Shown here piece after piece: positions 21,080 through 32,199 of a DNA stretch of 64,000 nucleotides. Numbering within the stretch: the first letter of the stretch is position 1; every line of letters starts with the position of its first letter. The notes below the pieces were generated by a model. The model saw only the letters and a list, made by a program, of their open reading frames with translations. It had not been told where the DNA came from and made no database searches. The stretch comes from Aurifilum marmelostoma (lineage: Eukaryota > Ascomycota > Sordariomycetes > Diaporthales > Cryphonectriaceae), in assembly GCA_027559495.1 (NCBI GenBank), contig JAMXSV010000004.1:62001-126000 (forward strand). Reading direction: 5' to 3'. A program made the translations under genes and the position numbers.

Positions 21080-23061
21080 ATGCGGTCCCCAAGCCACAAG
21101 TCTCTAGGCATGGCCTTGGCCATTGTCTCCGGCACGGCTGCCCAGACACTTGGTGATGTCTGCACCGTGGAGAACGTCCAGGCATCTTTGCCTGCGGCCG
21201 ACTACCTCCAAGGCGTTGTTCCCAACGTGGACTCTGTCGTTGTCTACGCAGTGACCAATGGCTCTGCCACGGGCTCAGAAGGACAGTTGGGCGGATCAGG
21301 CTTCGACTTTTGCAACGTCACTTTCTCTTATACCCACACGGGGCTTGACGATACTGTAATGAAGATCACTTCTACCTTTTCCTTTCTTTGAACGTTCAGA
21401 CCCAGCTTGAAGACTTACACAGGAGAGGCTGACTATCTCTCTTCTTCCTCCAGATCAATGTGTGGTATTATCTCCCGTCACCCGACCAATTCGAAGGCCG
21501 CTACCTGACCACCGGTGGCGGCGGGTGGGCCATCACATCCACAGACAACGACGCAAGCGGCCTTCCTCTCGGCTTGCCCCACGGTGCCGTGTCTGGCACA
21601 ACAGACGGCGGCTTTGGCAGCTGGACGGGCCAGGTGACAGACGTTATCCTGGCGGGCAATGGCACCATGAATGACACCATGCTCATCTCCTTTGCCTACC
21701 GTTCTCTACACGAGTCGACCGTCTTGGGCAAAGAGCTCACTCGCAACTACTACGGCATCGAATCGTTCTATTCCTACTACGCAGGGTGTAGCGAGGGCGG
21801 CCGCGAGGGGTGGAGCCAGGCCCAGCACTTCGGCGACGACTTTGACGGGCTCTCAATTGGTGCACCTGCCATGCGCCAGGCCTTCCAACAACCGGTTCAT
21901 ATATGGGGCGCCCTTGTTGATACAGTCATGGGCTATGCGCCGAGCTCCTGCGAGCTCGATGCCATCAACGCCAACCTGACCAATGCCTGTGACGGACTGG
22001 ATGGTGTCGTCGACGGCGTTATTGCCCGCTCGGATCTTTGCAGGCTGAACTGGAACGCCAATGAGTCTATCGGAGCCCCGTACTCTTGTGCTGCGTCTTC
22101 TGGGGGCGGCGGCGGCAGCGGCATCGTAACCCGCCAGATTGGTGGAATGGGGGCTGGCGGTGGCGGCAGCTCGACGCCCGCCGTGAGCGGCACTGTTTCT
22201 GCCGAGGCAGCTGCGCTCGTCAACCGCCTCCTCGATGGTGTTGTTGACGATGAGGGTCGCCAGGCATGGATATGGTTCCAGCCCGGCGCTGGGTTCTCTG
22301 ACGCCGCGGGAACATATGATAACACGACGGGACAGTATGGTACGTGACTATATCTTCTTTATGGACTACTCGACTTCACAGGAACGTATAAGAAGTAAAT
22401 ACTTACACGAGAAATATACGGACTTTTAGTGACCCCCAGTATTGCCGGTTCGTACGAGGCAGACTGGGTCAACTTATTCCTCGAAGAAATCGACAGCGAG
22501 GACCTGGACATCTCCAACTGGACCTATAACAACCTCCGCAATGTCTTTCTGGAGGGCATGCGCAAGTTTTCAGACTCGATGCAGACAAATTGGCCCGACC
22601 TTGAGGTGTTGCACAGCAACGGCGGCAAGGTGATCCATTGGCATGGCGAAGCCGACCCATCCGTACCGACCGAGTCCTCAGTATGGTATCAGAACAGTGT
22701 CCGCGAGATCATGTACCCGGGTCTGAGCTTCGAGGAATCCTTTGAGGAGCTCAACGACTGGTATCGGCTATTCCTCGTTCCCGGCGCCGGTCACTGCTCG
22801 CCATCAGCGACCAACGGGACCTTTCCCGTCGACATCCTCGGCAACCTGATCGAATGGGTGGAGGGCGGCATCAACCCCACCACGCTAAACGCTACCGTCG
22901 GTGGTGGACCGCTGGAAGGGACCAGGCAAGACATCTGCAGCTTCCCGCTGCGGCCACAGTGGTACGCCAACTCCACTGTGCCTGTTTGTGTAAACCCCGA
23001 ACAAGACGCCATCGACATCTGGTTCCCGACCTTGGACTCTATCCCGGTCCCAGTCTATTGA
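21080..23061 (+). CDS. Secreted tannase/feruloyl esterase family protein
   Basis: Predicted secreted carboxylester hydrolase of 597 aa acting on phenolic esters of plant polysaccharides or tannins. Exons 21080-21355, 21454-22339 and 22430-23061 sum to 598 codons. A leader ending about GTAAQTLGDVC suggests secretion, and N-glycosylation sequons are frequent. The family's CS-D-HC catalytic arrangement is complete: GCSEGG with C203-S205 (cysteine two residues before the serine), the acid in HGEADPSV (D463), and GAGHC with H509-C510. NACDGLDGVVDG is the usual calcium-binding loop. A Gly/Ser-rich low-complexity stretch at about residues 305-335 interrupts the lid region and looks lineage-specific. 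Feruloyl esterase cannot be told from tannase here. Feruloyl groups often decorate arabinofuranose, which fits the neighbouring arabinosidase. Confidence 0.92.
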
Positions 23062-24915
23062 GAAATGTCTAGTGAGAACCATTCAAGGGGCGGAGAGTTA
23101 AAAATGAATCTCAGGTAGCACGTGGGTTACTTAGCTCTTCAGGTAATATCGCGCTTACCAACGAATCTTGACAACAGTCTTCACCAATTCTCATATTGAC
23201 TTTAGCCCCTACCTGCTCATTGAATAATCACTGTGAAGCTTACATGGATCAGCTAGTCCCATAATACTAAGGCAGCTGATGCCTATCAAGACTCAGTGCT
23301 AAGACAATCGTGTCGCACTTATCGGGAAGTGCTCTTCTGTCATGATTGCCTCGTTCGAAGGCGAAGGGGCACAATGCTCACTCACAAAGTTGTAGTCGAC
23401 TAACCCTTCGATCTGTTGAGATGTATCACAGAAAAGAGATTATGAAAGGACGGAAATGAAGACTTTACTGGAGAAAGGAGAAGAAGAAAGAACGAGCAGT
23501 TAGCTATCTAAAGCTGTTTTAGAGACCTGGACGTTAGCTGCGGCATCACGCACTGGCTCTCGCACAAGGCGTCATTTTATGGAATACTTGAGGGGGCCCA
23601 GCGCTGCGGCTAGATTCACCAGCAAGCATTGACATTGACGGGATACGAACATATAGTCCAGTATATAAGGAGATAGGGAAAGGAGGAGGATGCTTAGAGA
23701 AAATTCCGAGCCAAGCCATTTGAAGCAAGATGGGGAATAATTAACAGCTAACATAATAGCCTATCAGCGACTACAATAGCAATGCTAGGGACATAATTCA
23801 TGGTGCTTCCTGGAGTACCAGTGGATATGCTTAGTATTCCCAGGATTAGAAGTCACAGGATCAAGAGAAAAGAAGAAGAGAAGAAAAAAAGGAAGGAAAA
23901 AGCGAATGGTCTTGAACAGTTGAGTTCTTTTAGCTGGTCGGTGAGGGTAATGAACCTCTGGTGCAGGCAGTATTACCTGTTCAAATAAAAGGCAAGAAAG
24001 AGGGTAGAAAAGAAGGTAAGAGAGCAGAGGAGAGATTATAGTAGACAGAGCTATCCACAGTTTATCTAGGTAGTAAATGGCTCTCGCGACCTAAACAAGC
24101 TGGGTTGCTTACACGACCACAGTATTTGTGGGTGAGAGCATTCCCAGTCTTATTGTTGTCATATCCGCCAGTTACCCACCGGACTAGGGTCTCGACTTGT
24201 CCACATGGAGAAATGCTCATCACGAAGGGATACTGGAATGTTCTAGCAGCGAGTTTATATATCCGACCTGTTAAGATCTTTGACCTTGATAGCTCGAAAG
24301 ATTTATCCACTTATATGAAGAAAAGGCCAAAAAAAAAACTAAGGTCACATAAGAAAAGGAGAAACCAAGAAAAGAATTATTTGAGCATCAATTACTGCAC
24401 ATTACGTGAGCTTGGTGTTTCACGCGTTGGCCAGCCGGACTAATCTGTCCTCCATCTTGCTTCGTCGCCTCTACCATACATGAAGTACAATAGGCAATAT
24501 TATCAGTACATACGTAATATAAGAGGGACATGGCATAGGAGAGCGCTAAGGAATGGAAAGAGGAAAGGAAGGAAAGGCTATATAGCTGCCTAGGTACCTG
24601 AGGCTATGTAGGTGAGGGAGGGCAGGCGTCTGGACCCAGCTACCTCACACCACCACGCAGGCTATGCCAGTGAGTCACTCTCCCTGGTACAACTAGCTTC
24701 TTAAAGCACATACTCTGATGTTGGCCCTCCAGTTCCATCCATGGCTATTGCAAGAAGGCGCTTGGAAACTTGCTCTACAGTACTTTAGGCTTGGTGGAAA
24801 ACAAGCATACACCTAAGTGACTGAGGATATTATCTTGTCTTCGAGGCAGATGACCTTATCTTGACTCCCAGTGTTTCAGGAGAAAGTAACAAGTCTGGCG
24901 TGATAGATACCGCCG
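23062..24915. other. Intergenic, AT-rich, no supported gene
   Basis: Stop-rich on both strands. Purine-rich AAGAAG/AGGAAG tracts occur near 23.45, 23.88, 24.0 and 24.35 kb. It may contain decayed transposon sequence, but I found no terminal repeats or domains. Confidence 0.4.
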
Positions 24916-25337
24916 TCACCATGGATCATGTGACCGTTCACAATGCGAGGTTATACACGCTCTTTCCAACACTGATGAAATCTCTGGGAGTTCTAAGATC
25001 TCGAGCGCTGTAGATAGGAGATCTGTCTCCGTCAAAACACCTCCGGTCAACGCAAACAGCACAGCAAGGTGTGTCTGATATCGTCTACATTGGCGGTGGC
25101 GGCTCAGATACACTCTGAAGAACAGTGAGGGTGATTGCTCGACTCTGCGCAGGACAGCTTTGAGTCGGTCCTCTGACTCGATCTGGGGTGTTACACTGTT
25201 ACATATCTTTCTTAGATGATTAGCTCCACTGAATTCCGGTGTTGTCGCCGTGTGGTCTAGTGATTAATGGGCCTGGCAGAGAGTTGACGTATTCTGCTGC
25301 AAGCCACCCAATACTCACATAATCATCCAGAGAAAAT
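24916..25337 (-). pseudogene. Coding relic of unknown family, frame-shifted
   Basis: Two adjoining frames on the minus strand read as convincing protein. The upstream one contains GWLAAEYVNSLPGPLITRP and runs to a TAA near 25219. The other overlaps it in a second frame, starting around GANHLRKICNS and continuing through RLKAVLRRVEQSPSLFF and TETDLLSTALEILELPEI to a stop at 24916. Joining them needs a frame change near 25225. A GTGAGT donor and a TAG acceptor could define a 60-nt intron upstream, but none of the three phases gives an open product. No start codon is identified. I take it as the 3' end of a decayed gene; the family is not recognised. Confidence 0.35.
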
Positions 25338-26613
25338 CACGTATGAAACCTTTCAGCTATAGTCGTATCGAATTGCCCTCTTCATTTTGGTCATTACTCC
25401 TCCTTTTTATTTTTATTTTCTCTGATGCTTTGAGAAGGGCCCCCCCTCCCCCTCCTAGTGGCAAATGCAAATTCTGGACACGCTCTCTGGCGTAGCCTCA
25501 CTTTTTCCCAATCGTTGCACGTGTGCGTATCTGGAAAGCACCAGTGGTGTGAAGAATCCACAAATCATACACAAGATGTCATTGGAGTAGGTATTGAGTG
25601 ACCTGCCAGATCTGGAATAGTATGACTTCTCCACAGGTGGGTCACTGAAAGCGGAGAATGGTATCCTACGGTACTACTCGCTACTCATTTGTACAAGGTC
25701 CCACCGCCGCTCCCCAGGTCGACAAACGGTCCACTGAGATTCGTCCTCGATGCCATGTGCCAGTGCCGGCTCTGCCGTCTTGGCTGCCACACCCCCAACC
25801 TTCTTGGCTGGGGTATCAACCTATGAGACGCTTTACGTTTGTGAGCATGTAGAAAAACAGTGGGTGAAAGTCCGAGAGAGAGAGAGAGAGAGGGGGGTGT
25901 GTGTGGGGGAATGTCAGCCCGGTCTATCACCATAGCGTATTTCAGTACACATAGATTGTCCTTCCACAACGAGATAATGCGGCACCCCCTGACAAACCAA
26001 AGTCACTCCGATGGCTTCGACACTATGATGCATCTCCGGCTCAGCTATGTGAGGGTGAGAACCACCAATGGTCCACCATAATTAGCACTGTGACTTCAGT
26101 GCAGACACAAGGTCACCCCCACCTAAATACCAGAGGCACACAGTAATTAGTCTGAATTATGAACTTGTGTTACCACTCTCTGCAAAAGCCTCTCGAGCAG
26201 CAGATCCCAGGCCGGCGAGAGCACGTGGGCGAAAGGTCGAAATACTACCGTACAGTAGATGCCGGGAACAACACACCCCGACCACCCTGACAGGGTCCCA
26301 GACCGAGGAAAACCCATTCACACGAATGCTTTAGCGGGGTAGTATCGCACAAGAGGAATCGATAATGCGGTTGATCGCTGCAGGCCTGACTGGGCAACCT
26401 AAGTCGCTCGCTGTAATAATGGGAAAAATTGGATCCACTATACTATATAAAATCATGTATTGTCACGGCTCATGTCACTGTTCTTCTGTTCTTCAGTCTT
26501 TCTCGGGTTCGCCGGTTTTGTTTATTCTTTGGCGCTTTCCCTTCTTCCTTTCATACATTTACTAGGTAAACTGGCCAAACAAGAGAGATCAGACCCCGAC
26601 TGCCATCCAAAAC
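25338..26613. other. Intergenic and promoter of the phosphoesterase gene
   Basis: Contains a GA dinucleotide run followed by G and GT runs at about 25874-25912. Nothing else coding is supported. A TATA element for the gene starting at 26614 lies near 26444. Confidence 0.4.
26443..26451 (+). promoter_or_regulatory. TATA box of the phosphoesterase gene
   Basis: CTATATAAAA about 165 bp upstream of the start codon, the only strong TATA match in this promoter. The distance implies a 5' UTR of roughly 130 nt. Confidence 0.35.
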
Positions 26614-28395
26614 ATGAATGCCCAGGCTCTCGTTTTCGCGACCCTAACTGGGCTGGCCAGTGCAGTCCCTGGATTGAGCAACATCCAAACGCATACCTCC
26701 TTGGACAGTGGCAGCGACTGGAAGAGCAAGATCACCAATGTCGTGGTGCTGGTCGAGGAGAATCGCTCATTCGACACTTTTGCGGGAGGTCTCTCTTACA
26801 ACAGAACCATTGACGGGCTTCTGCACCACAATTACTGCAACAGCCTGAATGCCAGTGACCCGTTCGAGGCTGCAGACATTTGTGCTGGGCCTCTAGCCGC
26901 GGATGTAGCCTCGGACGATCCCAATCATAGCATCAGTGGTATCAACATGCAGGTCTTCAGCACGTTCCACCCCAACGAGACGGCTGTGGCCTTGGGGGCG
27001 AACTGGGAGTACGAGACGATGCGTGGGTTCGTCACGGAGCAGTCGATCACGTTTGACACTCTGAACAAGACAAGAGCAGCGGAAGTGATCAACTACTATG
27101 TCAGTGATATACGGCTGAACTGTTTGTTTCATTATTCTTTGCTTTTCTTTTTCTTCTTCTTTTCTTTTCACACGTGTGTGCAAGACCCATCCAGCTAAAC
27201 CATTCACAGACTCCTGAGCATATTCCGGTCTTCAACGCGATGGCGGAGAATTTCGTCTTGTTCGACAGGTGGTTCTGCTCCGTGCCGGGTCCAACGAATC
27301 CAAACAGAGCTTATATCACCAGCGGCACCTCCCACGGTCACGGACAAAATGATGACGCCTTCGACACGTACGGGCTCCCGCAGAAGAGCATCTTCCAGAC
27401 CCTAAGCGAGAACAATATCACCTGGACCAACTACCAAAACAGCACAACCGGGCCAGGGTAAGAATCTTGGCCATATATGTCCTCTATGGACACGAACGCT
27501 GACCGTCAATACTAGACTAGGATTCAAACCAGATGCAGCATTCTACTCGGTCAGTTCTTTCACCATGGTGCATTGATCAACGCTCCTACCGAAAGGTGAC
27601 GGAAGGGTCGGCGGTGACAGAAGAGAGGGCTCTTCTCTGGCGAACGCGCCGCTGACAGATGATACGTTGAAGTGGACTGCCGAGTCTGGAGCCAATGCGA
27701 CCAACATCAAGGCCATTGAGCATTTCTACGCCGACGCCGCAGCCGGTACCCTCCCGCAGTTCACGTACATCAACCCAGAATGCTGCTCCTACCAGGTAAT
27801 TATACTCTCATCTCTTGTTCTGGTGCTCAGCCTGAGCTAATTCACTATTTCCAGAGTTTCCATCCACCTTCGCCTATCGTGCTTGGCGAGATATTCATCA
27901 AGGGCATCTATGAGGCTATCCGCAATTCACCTCAGTGGAACACGACGCTGTTCATCATGACCTTTGATGAGCACGGCGGTTTCGGTGACCATGTGTATGA
28001 TTAGCAATAAACACCGTTCGTGCACGTCGGTTTCAAGCTAAATCCCATTTCACAGGCCTCCTCCCCTCAACGTACCTGCTGGCGACGATCTAACATACAC
28101 AGAGACGGCACAGGATGGACAGAACATCACATTCGCTTTTGATCGGCTAGGAGTGCGGGTTCCGACGGTACTGATCTCGCCGTGGGTGGGCAAAGGGCTG
28201 ATCGAAAAGAAGGGGCAGAACTATGGCGGCGAGTATTCGCACACAAGCATTCTAAATTTCTTATCAGAGCTGTGGGGTGTCGAGAAGTTGACACCGCGAG
28301 TCGAGTACTCGTCCACCTTTGAGCATCTCTTTCTGGATACCATCAGGGACGACGACAGCAGCCCAAGCATCTTGCCAGAGCCGGTCGCTTGGTAG
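26614..28395 (+). CDS. Secreted phosphoesterase / phospholipase C-type family protein
   Basis: Predicted secreted phosphoesterase (PF04185: acid phosphatases and non-haemolytic phospholipases C), 471 aa. Six exons fit (26614-27099, 27210-27457, 27516-27549, 27628-27795, 27855-27994, 28056-28395) and sum to 472 codons. Exon 3 is only 34 nt. A short hydrophobic leader (LVFATLTGLASAVPG) predicts secretion. Family marks are VVVLVEENRSFDTFAGG near the N-terminus, FDRWFCSVPGPTNPNR, FTYINPECCSYQ, FIMTFDEHGGFGDHV and VPTVLISPWVGKG, which together carry the metal and catalytic residues. Exon 4 starts with about 15 residues not expected from homologues before KWTAESG, and its acceptor was chosen because only GAGAG at 27623-27627 keeps the frame open. 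That junction is the least certain. Phospholipid versus phosphate-ester substrate cannot be decided. Confidence 0.88.
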
Positions 28396-28868
28396 GCCAT
28401 GAGACAAGTCTGCGGGAAGCCATTGGAATGACAAGAACACAAACAGAATTCTGAGAGTAGGACCACCCACTGATAAAGATATCACAAAATAAACACTGTA
28501 CTCTAGTCAAACTCCGGTAGCTTGGTCACTTTACTCAGACAATCTTCCTATGATATTCCTTGCATTTGACATCGGGAACAGATCTCTTCACCGCCATTTG
28601 AATCACTTGCCAGTATGTCCCAGCACTTTGTCATATTGATGTCCAGGGCTGTGTGCACGTTGCTGCCTGCTCTTGTGTGGGGAAGAGGGGGCCGGGAAGG
28701 CCCTAACCCCATTGAAATTAGCGTTTATCTCCTTTCTCTTTTTTCTAGGCGCTTTTCTTTTTCTTTACTTGAGGTAGTCAATCCTATTCACTTTTCAATG
28801 CTCATAGGAAGCCTGTTCAGGCCCATCAAAAGCTACCCAACGAATAAGTTCACTCCATTCACAACACA
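28396..28868. other. Intergenic, promoter of the alpha/beta hydrolase
   Basis: Holds the 3' UTR of the upstream gene and the promoter of the next. A CT-rich tract around 28728-28765 is typical of fungal 5' regions. No gene seen. Confidence 0.45.
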
Positions 28869-29696
28869 ATGCACCCCGCTATGCTTGTCAATCCAGACAC
28901 GCAGCTCTCCTACATTTTCCTGCACGAAGAAGCCGCAAAAGGGCTTGTCAACACTCCAATCAAAGCTTCAGCCAACAACTCTACCAGCGTGTATGTGATC
29001 TGCTGCCACGGTTCTGGACTGGGCAGCCACGCCGAGACTTGGATTCCCCTGATACAGGAAATCAGCAAACACGTACCAGTTCTGTTCTATGAGAGGCGGG
29101 GGCCTGGGAAGAAAGTGATGGGAGAGCTACGTTCCCAGACACCTGAGGAGTCAGTGGATGATCTTGTCGCTCTCCTAAAGACTCTGCAGTTGAAACCTCC
29201 GTACATTCTCGTGGCACATTCCTACGGAGGTGCCATCGCACGGCAATTTCTCCAGTGCCGTCCGGCGCAGGTCGCAGGTATGGTTCTTGCGGAGACGGGC
29301 CAAGAGACACCCATAAAGCATGAGAAGGAGCAGTATAAGAAGCAGATCCTCGGCGGTAAACCCCTGAGTGTCATTCAGGCCAACTTGCTGCTCGGAAAAC
29401 GACATGGTTTCAGTACATCTGCCGAGGAGATGAGGCTGACTGACTTGTGGGCTGCAAAGGACGAGCAGCTGAAGAAAGCACAGCTCGGCCTCAGCTCAAA
29501 TGCCCGATACACGCGCGTGGACGATTGCGGGCACGATATCATTCGCGCGCGGCCCCATGTCGTTGCCGCCGAGGTCCTTTGGGTTCTGGAAAATCACGCC
29601 TCAGCATCAGTACAGCTGCAGACATCTTCTTCTGGCAGCTATTTCAAGCGCTTGATGCGTCTCCTGCCCCGCAAAAAGGCAAGAGACGGCATATAA
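28869..29696 (+). CDS. Alpha/beta hydrolase, intronless
   Basis: Predicted hydrolase of 275 aa, single exon, no signal peptide, so probably cytosolic. The alpha/beta fold is shown by CCHGSGLGSHAETW (oxyanion loop after strand 3), VLFYERRGPGKK, the nucleophile elbow VAHSYGG (S118) and a late catalytic His in DDCGHDII. The cap region between them is short. The C-terminal 40 residues are Ser-rich then basic (RLMRLLPRKKARDG), which is unusual and may be a membrane-contact or disordered tail. The start at MHPAM is chosen because it immediately precedes the conserved N-terminal strand. Substrate unknown: the closest functional labels would be esterase, lipase or proline iminopeptidase-like. The acid residue was not assigned. 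Confidence 0.85.
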   Translation: MHPAMLVNPDTQLSYIFLHEEAAKGLVNTPIKASANNSTSVYVICCHGSGLGSHAETWIPLIQEISKHVPVLFYERRGPGKKVMGELRSQTPEESVDDLVALLKTLQLKPPYILVAHSYGGAIARQFLQCRPAQVAGMVLAETGQETPIKHEKEQYKKQILGGKPLSVIQANLLLGKRHGFSTSAEEMRLTDLWAAKDEQLKKAQLGLSSNARYTRVDDCGHDIIRARPHVVAAEVLWVLENHASASVQLQTSSSGSYFKRLMRLLPRKKARDGI

Positions 29697-30097
29697 TCAG
29701 GTAATGAAATTTATTTTGTCTGCATTATACAGATTGCTGCTTGCTCGCGGGTGTCTCGCTGCGCTTTGCCCAAAAAAAAAAAACCAAAAAAAAAAAAAAA
29801 CCAAACCAAACCGTGCAGTTCCCGGTGTAAGTCCGAACATAGAGATTGTGGAATCTCCGTTGCCGTCGGCGATTGGAACAGACGACGTCATTCATGCTTG
29901 CTCCTCACGAGCTCCTCTTGGCGGGTTTTGACATTATAAACTTAGGGGGCATATCTGAAAAAACGGAAATTCTCTTTCGACAGAATCCATCTTTACTTCG
30001 AGAGCAACCTGTTGACTAGACTTCTTTCTTGTTGCATCGTCTTCTTCGCGTTTCCAGATCGTTCTTGACTTGAAATAGCCTTTTTTTAATAAAAAAA
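29697..30097. other. Intergenic with A-tracts
   Basis: Contains A-runs broken by CC (about 29771-29812), likely replication-slippage sequence beyond the hydrolase stop, and an AT-rich 5' flank of the dehydrogenase. No gene supported. Confidence 0.45.
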
Positions 30098-31379
30098 ATG
30101 GCTCAGGAAACTATCCCAAAGCAAATGAGGGCCATCCAGGCAAGTGGGCATTATATGAGAGCAGCTGGTCACTCTATAATTCGCATCAAGGCTGACAATG
30201 ACGTTTCCTTTCGTATTAACAGGTCGTTGAGTTCAATAGACCTTATCAAATCAATACGGTCGATGTCCCAGACCCTAGCAGACTCGGTCCATATGATTTG
30301 CTTGTGAAAGTGGCTGTAGCCTCTTACTGTCACACGGACGGCATGATACAACAGGGAGTGTTCGGCACCTCTTTACCAGTCATTGCTTCCCACGAAGGTG
30401 CTGGCACTGTTGTGGCGAGTGGAGCATCAGTCAAAGACTGGAATGGTCTGCGTGTGATGTGTGGACTCCCTTTCCACCCCTGCGGTCGTTGTCTTGACTG
30501 CACTAGCCCGACAGAGTCCTGGCGGCAGTACTGTATCAACGTCGAAGGGCACTGCGGCGTACACAGAAATGGATTTTTCTCCGAGTACGCCGTATGCGAT
30601 GCACGCTCGACCACAAGGCTGCCCGACGAGGTCAGCTTTCTAAGCGCGGCGCCACTTGCGTGTGCAGGGCGGACATCGTGGAGAGGGGTTCAACAGGCAG
30701 GTCTCAACCCGGGTCAGTGGCTTGTCATCGTCGGATCGGGTGGTGGTCTGGGCCATTTGGCGATCCAATTTGCCAAAAAGAAGGGTCTAAAGGTTGTTGG
30801 GATCGATGCCCGGGACGACGGGCTGGAGATCTCCAAGAATCTGGGTGCTGATCTTGTTTTGGATGCGAGGACTGGAAAGGATGTTGTCGTCAAGCAGGTT
30901 CAGGAAATTGTTGGTGGTTCTGGGGCGGATGCCACTGTCACGCTCTCTGATGCACCATCAGCTGCGGCTCTAGGGTGTGCGGTCACCAAGATGCACGGAC
31001 TCATGGTTCAAATCGCTCAACCAGACGACGTTGTCATCCCATTTCAGGAATTCGTATTCCGCGACATCCGGTAAGTCTCGAGATAAATATGTCTTGACAG
31101 CTTCCCCGGCACGCCCCTTCTCTTGATTGAGAAGTAGCTCACATTGAATCTTGATGCAGAGTTCACGGAAGCGTAGTCTCATCACCTCAAGAGAGCGAAG
31201 ACATGGTCAATTTCGTCGCAGAGAACGGGATCAGTGTCAAGACAAACGCCTTTAACGGGCTAGACAAGATTGGAACCTTGCTGGATATGGTCCAGGGGGG
31301 CAAGACTCAGGGCAAAGCGGTGATCATTGTCGACCAGAATCAAATCGAGAAGGAACGGCAATTAGGCGCGAAATATTAG
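30098..31379 (+). CDS. Zinc-dependent alcohol dehydrogenase (MDR superfamily) with a GC-AG intron
   Basis: Predicted cytosolic NAD(P)-dependent alcohol dehydrogenase of 369 aa. Exons 30098-30139, 30223-31070 and 31160-31379 sum to 370 codons. Catalytic-zinc ligands appear in SYCHTDG and SHEGAG. The structural-zinc lobe has four Cys in CGRCLDC and WRQYC. The Rossmann motif is GSGGGLGHLAIQFAKKKG, followed by VVGIDARDDGL, whose Asp after strand 2 favours NAD over NADP. The second intron is canonical. The first starts with GC (CAG/GCAAGT): the only open reading between AIQ and VVEFNRP requires cutting there, and a CTGAC branch-like site lies 31 nt before the acceptor. The substrate is not predictable; relatives act on primary alcohols. 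Confidence 0.92.
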
Positions 31380-32199
31380 ATGTTAGTCTCAAATGAAGCT
31401 GGATTCGATGACGAGAATATGTGGAAAAATAGGTCATACATACCCTAACCCTCTTCATTCCACTCAGATCATCACCACTGAGCCTAAGATGGCCAAATGT
31501 ATGGTTCTTTTGTTTTCAGATAGATTCAATCTCAACACTGTTTTTGCCACTTCTATGCTCCAGCCCTCTGTTTCGCTTCAGAATATCAGCAGACTTCCCG
31601 AATAATGGTCACAGGAAAACCGAATCATTTAGTGTTTGTGAGTGTCCAACGGACCATTTGGATGGTCTGACGACACAAAAACTTTTTCTACAGGGTACGT
31701 TATATCAGTCGTGAAGCGTCTAATCCTCGCCGAAACAGAATATCAAATCCGGCTAACGGCGGGAGGGGCTGCACTACGTGTTTGCGCAGGCTGAGCCAAG
31801 CTTCGACCACAAAGCCAAATCAACTCATCCAGCTTTGACACTGGACAAGTAAGTTGCGAATCTAGACCTTGGTTCATATGATATATTTATACAACAATAA
31901 ATCTACTGTGTGCCATTTTAGTAAAGCGTAACAACCACGAACTTGTGGTGACTGCTAGTACGCGTCTATCGGGTAACGCTCGGCAAACGGCATCTTGAGA
32001 CATATGATGCAATTCAGCTTAGAAATCTAGTTTCATGCGGGGCTGGCGGAAGACCACTTGTTAAAGATGCAGTAGCCCTCCACCATTACGCTGATCCGAG
32101 GAAGAATACATTTCGCGTATTGATCACGTTTCCATTTTGTATCTGAAGTAATTATTGAAGTCATTCTTGCCATCGTTATACACGGAAAAATTCCCCAAA
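31380..32199. other. Intergenic, 820 bp
   Basis: Tandemly arranged neighbours. AT-rich, with stops in all frames and no inverted or direct repeats that stood out. It should hold the dehydrogenase terminator and the transferase promoter. Confidence 0.45.

Noticed and set aside
25250..25275. tRNA-like A-box sequence (TGGTCTAGTGATTAATGG)
   Set aside because: No B-box, anticodon arm or closing acceptor stem follows.
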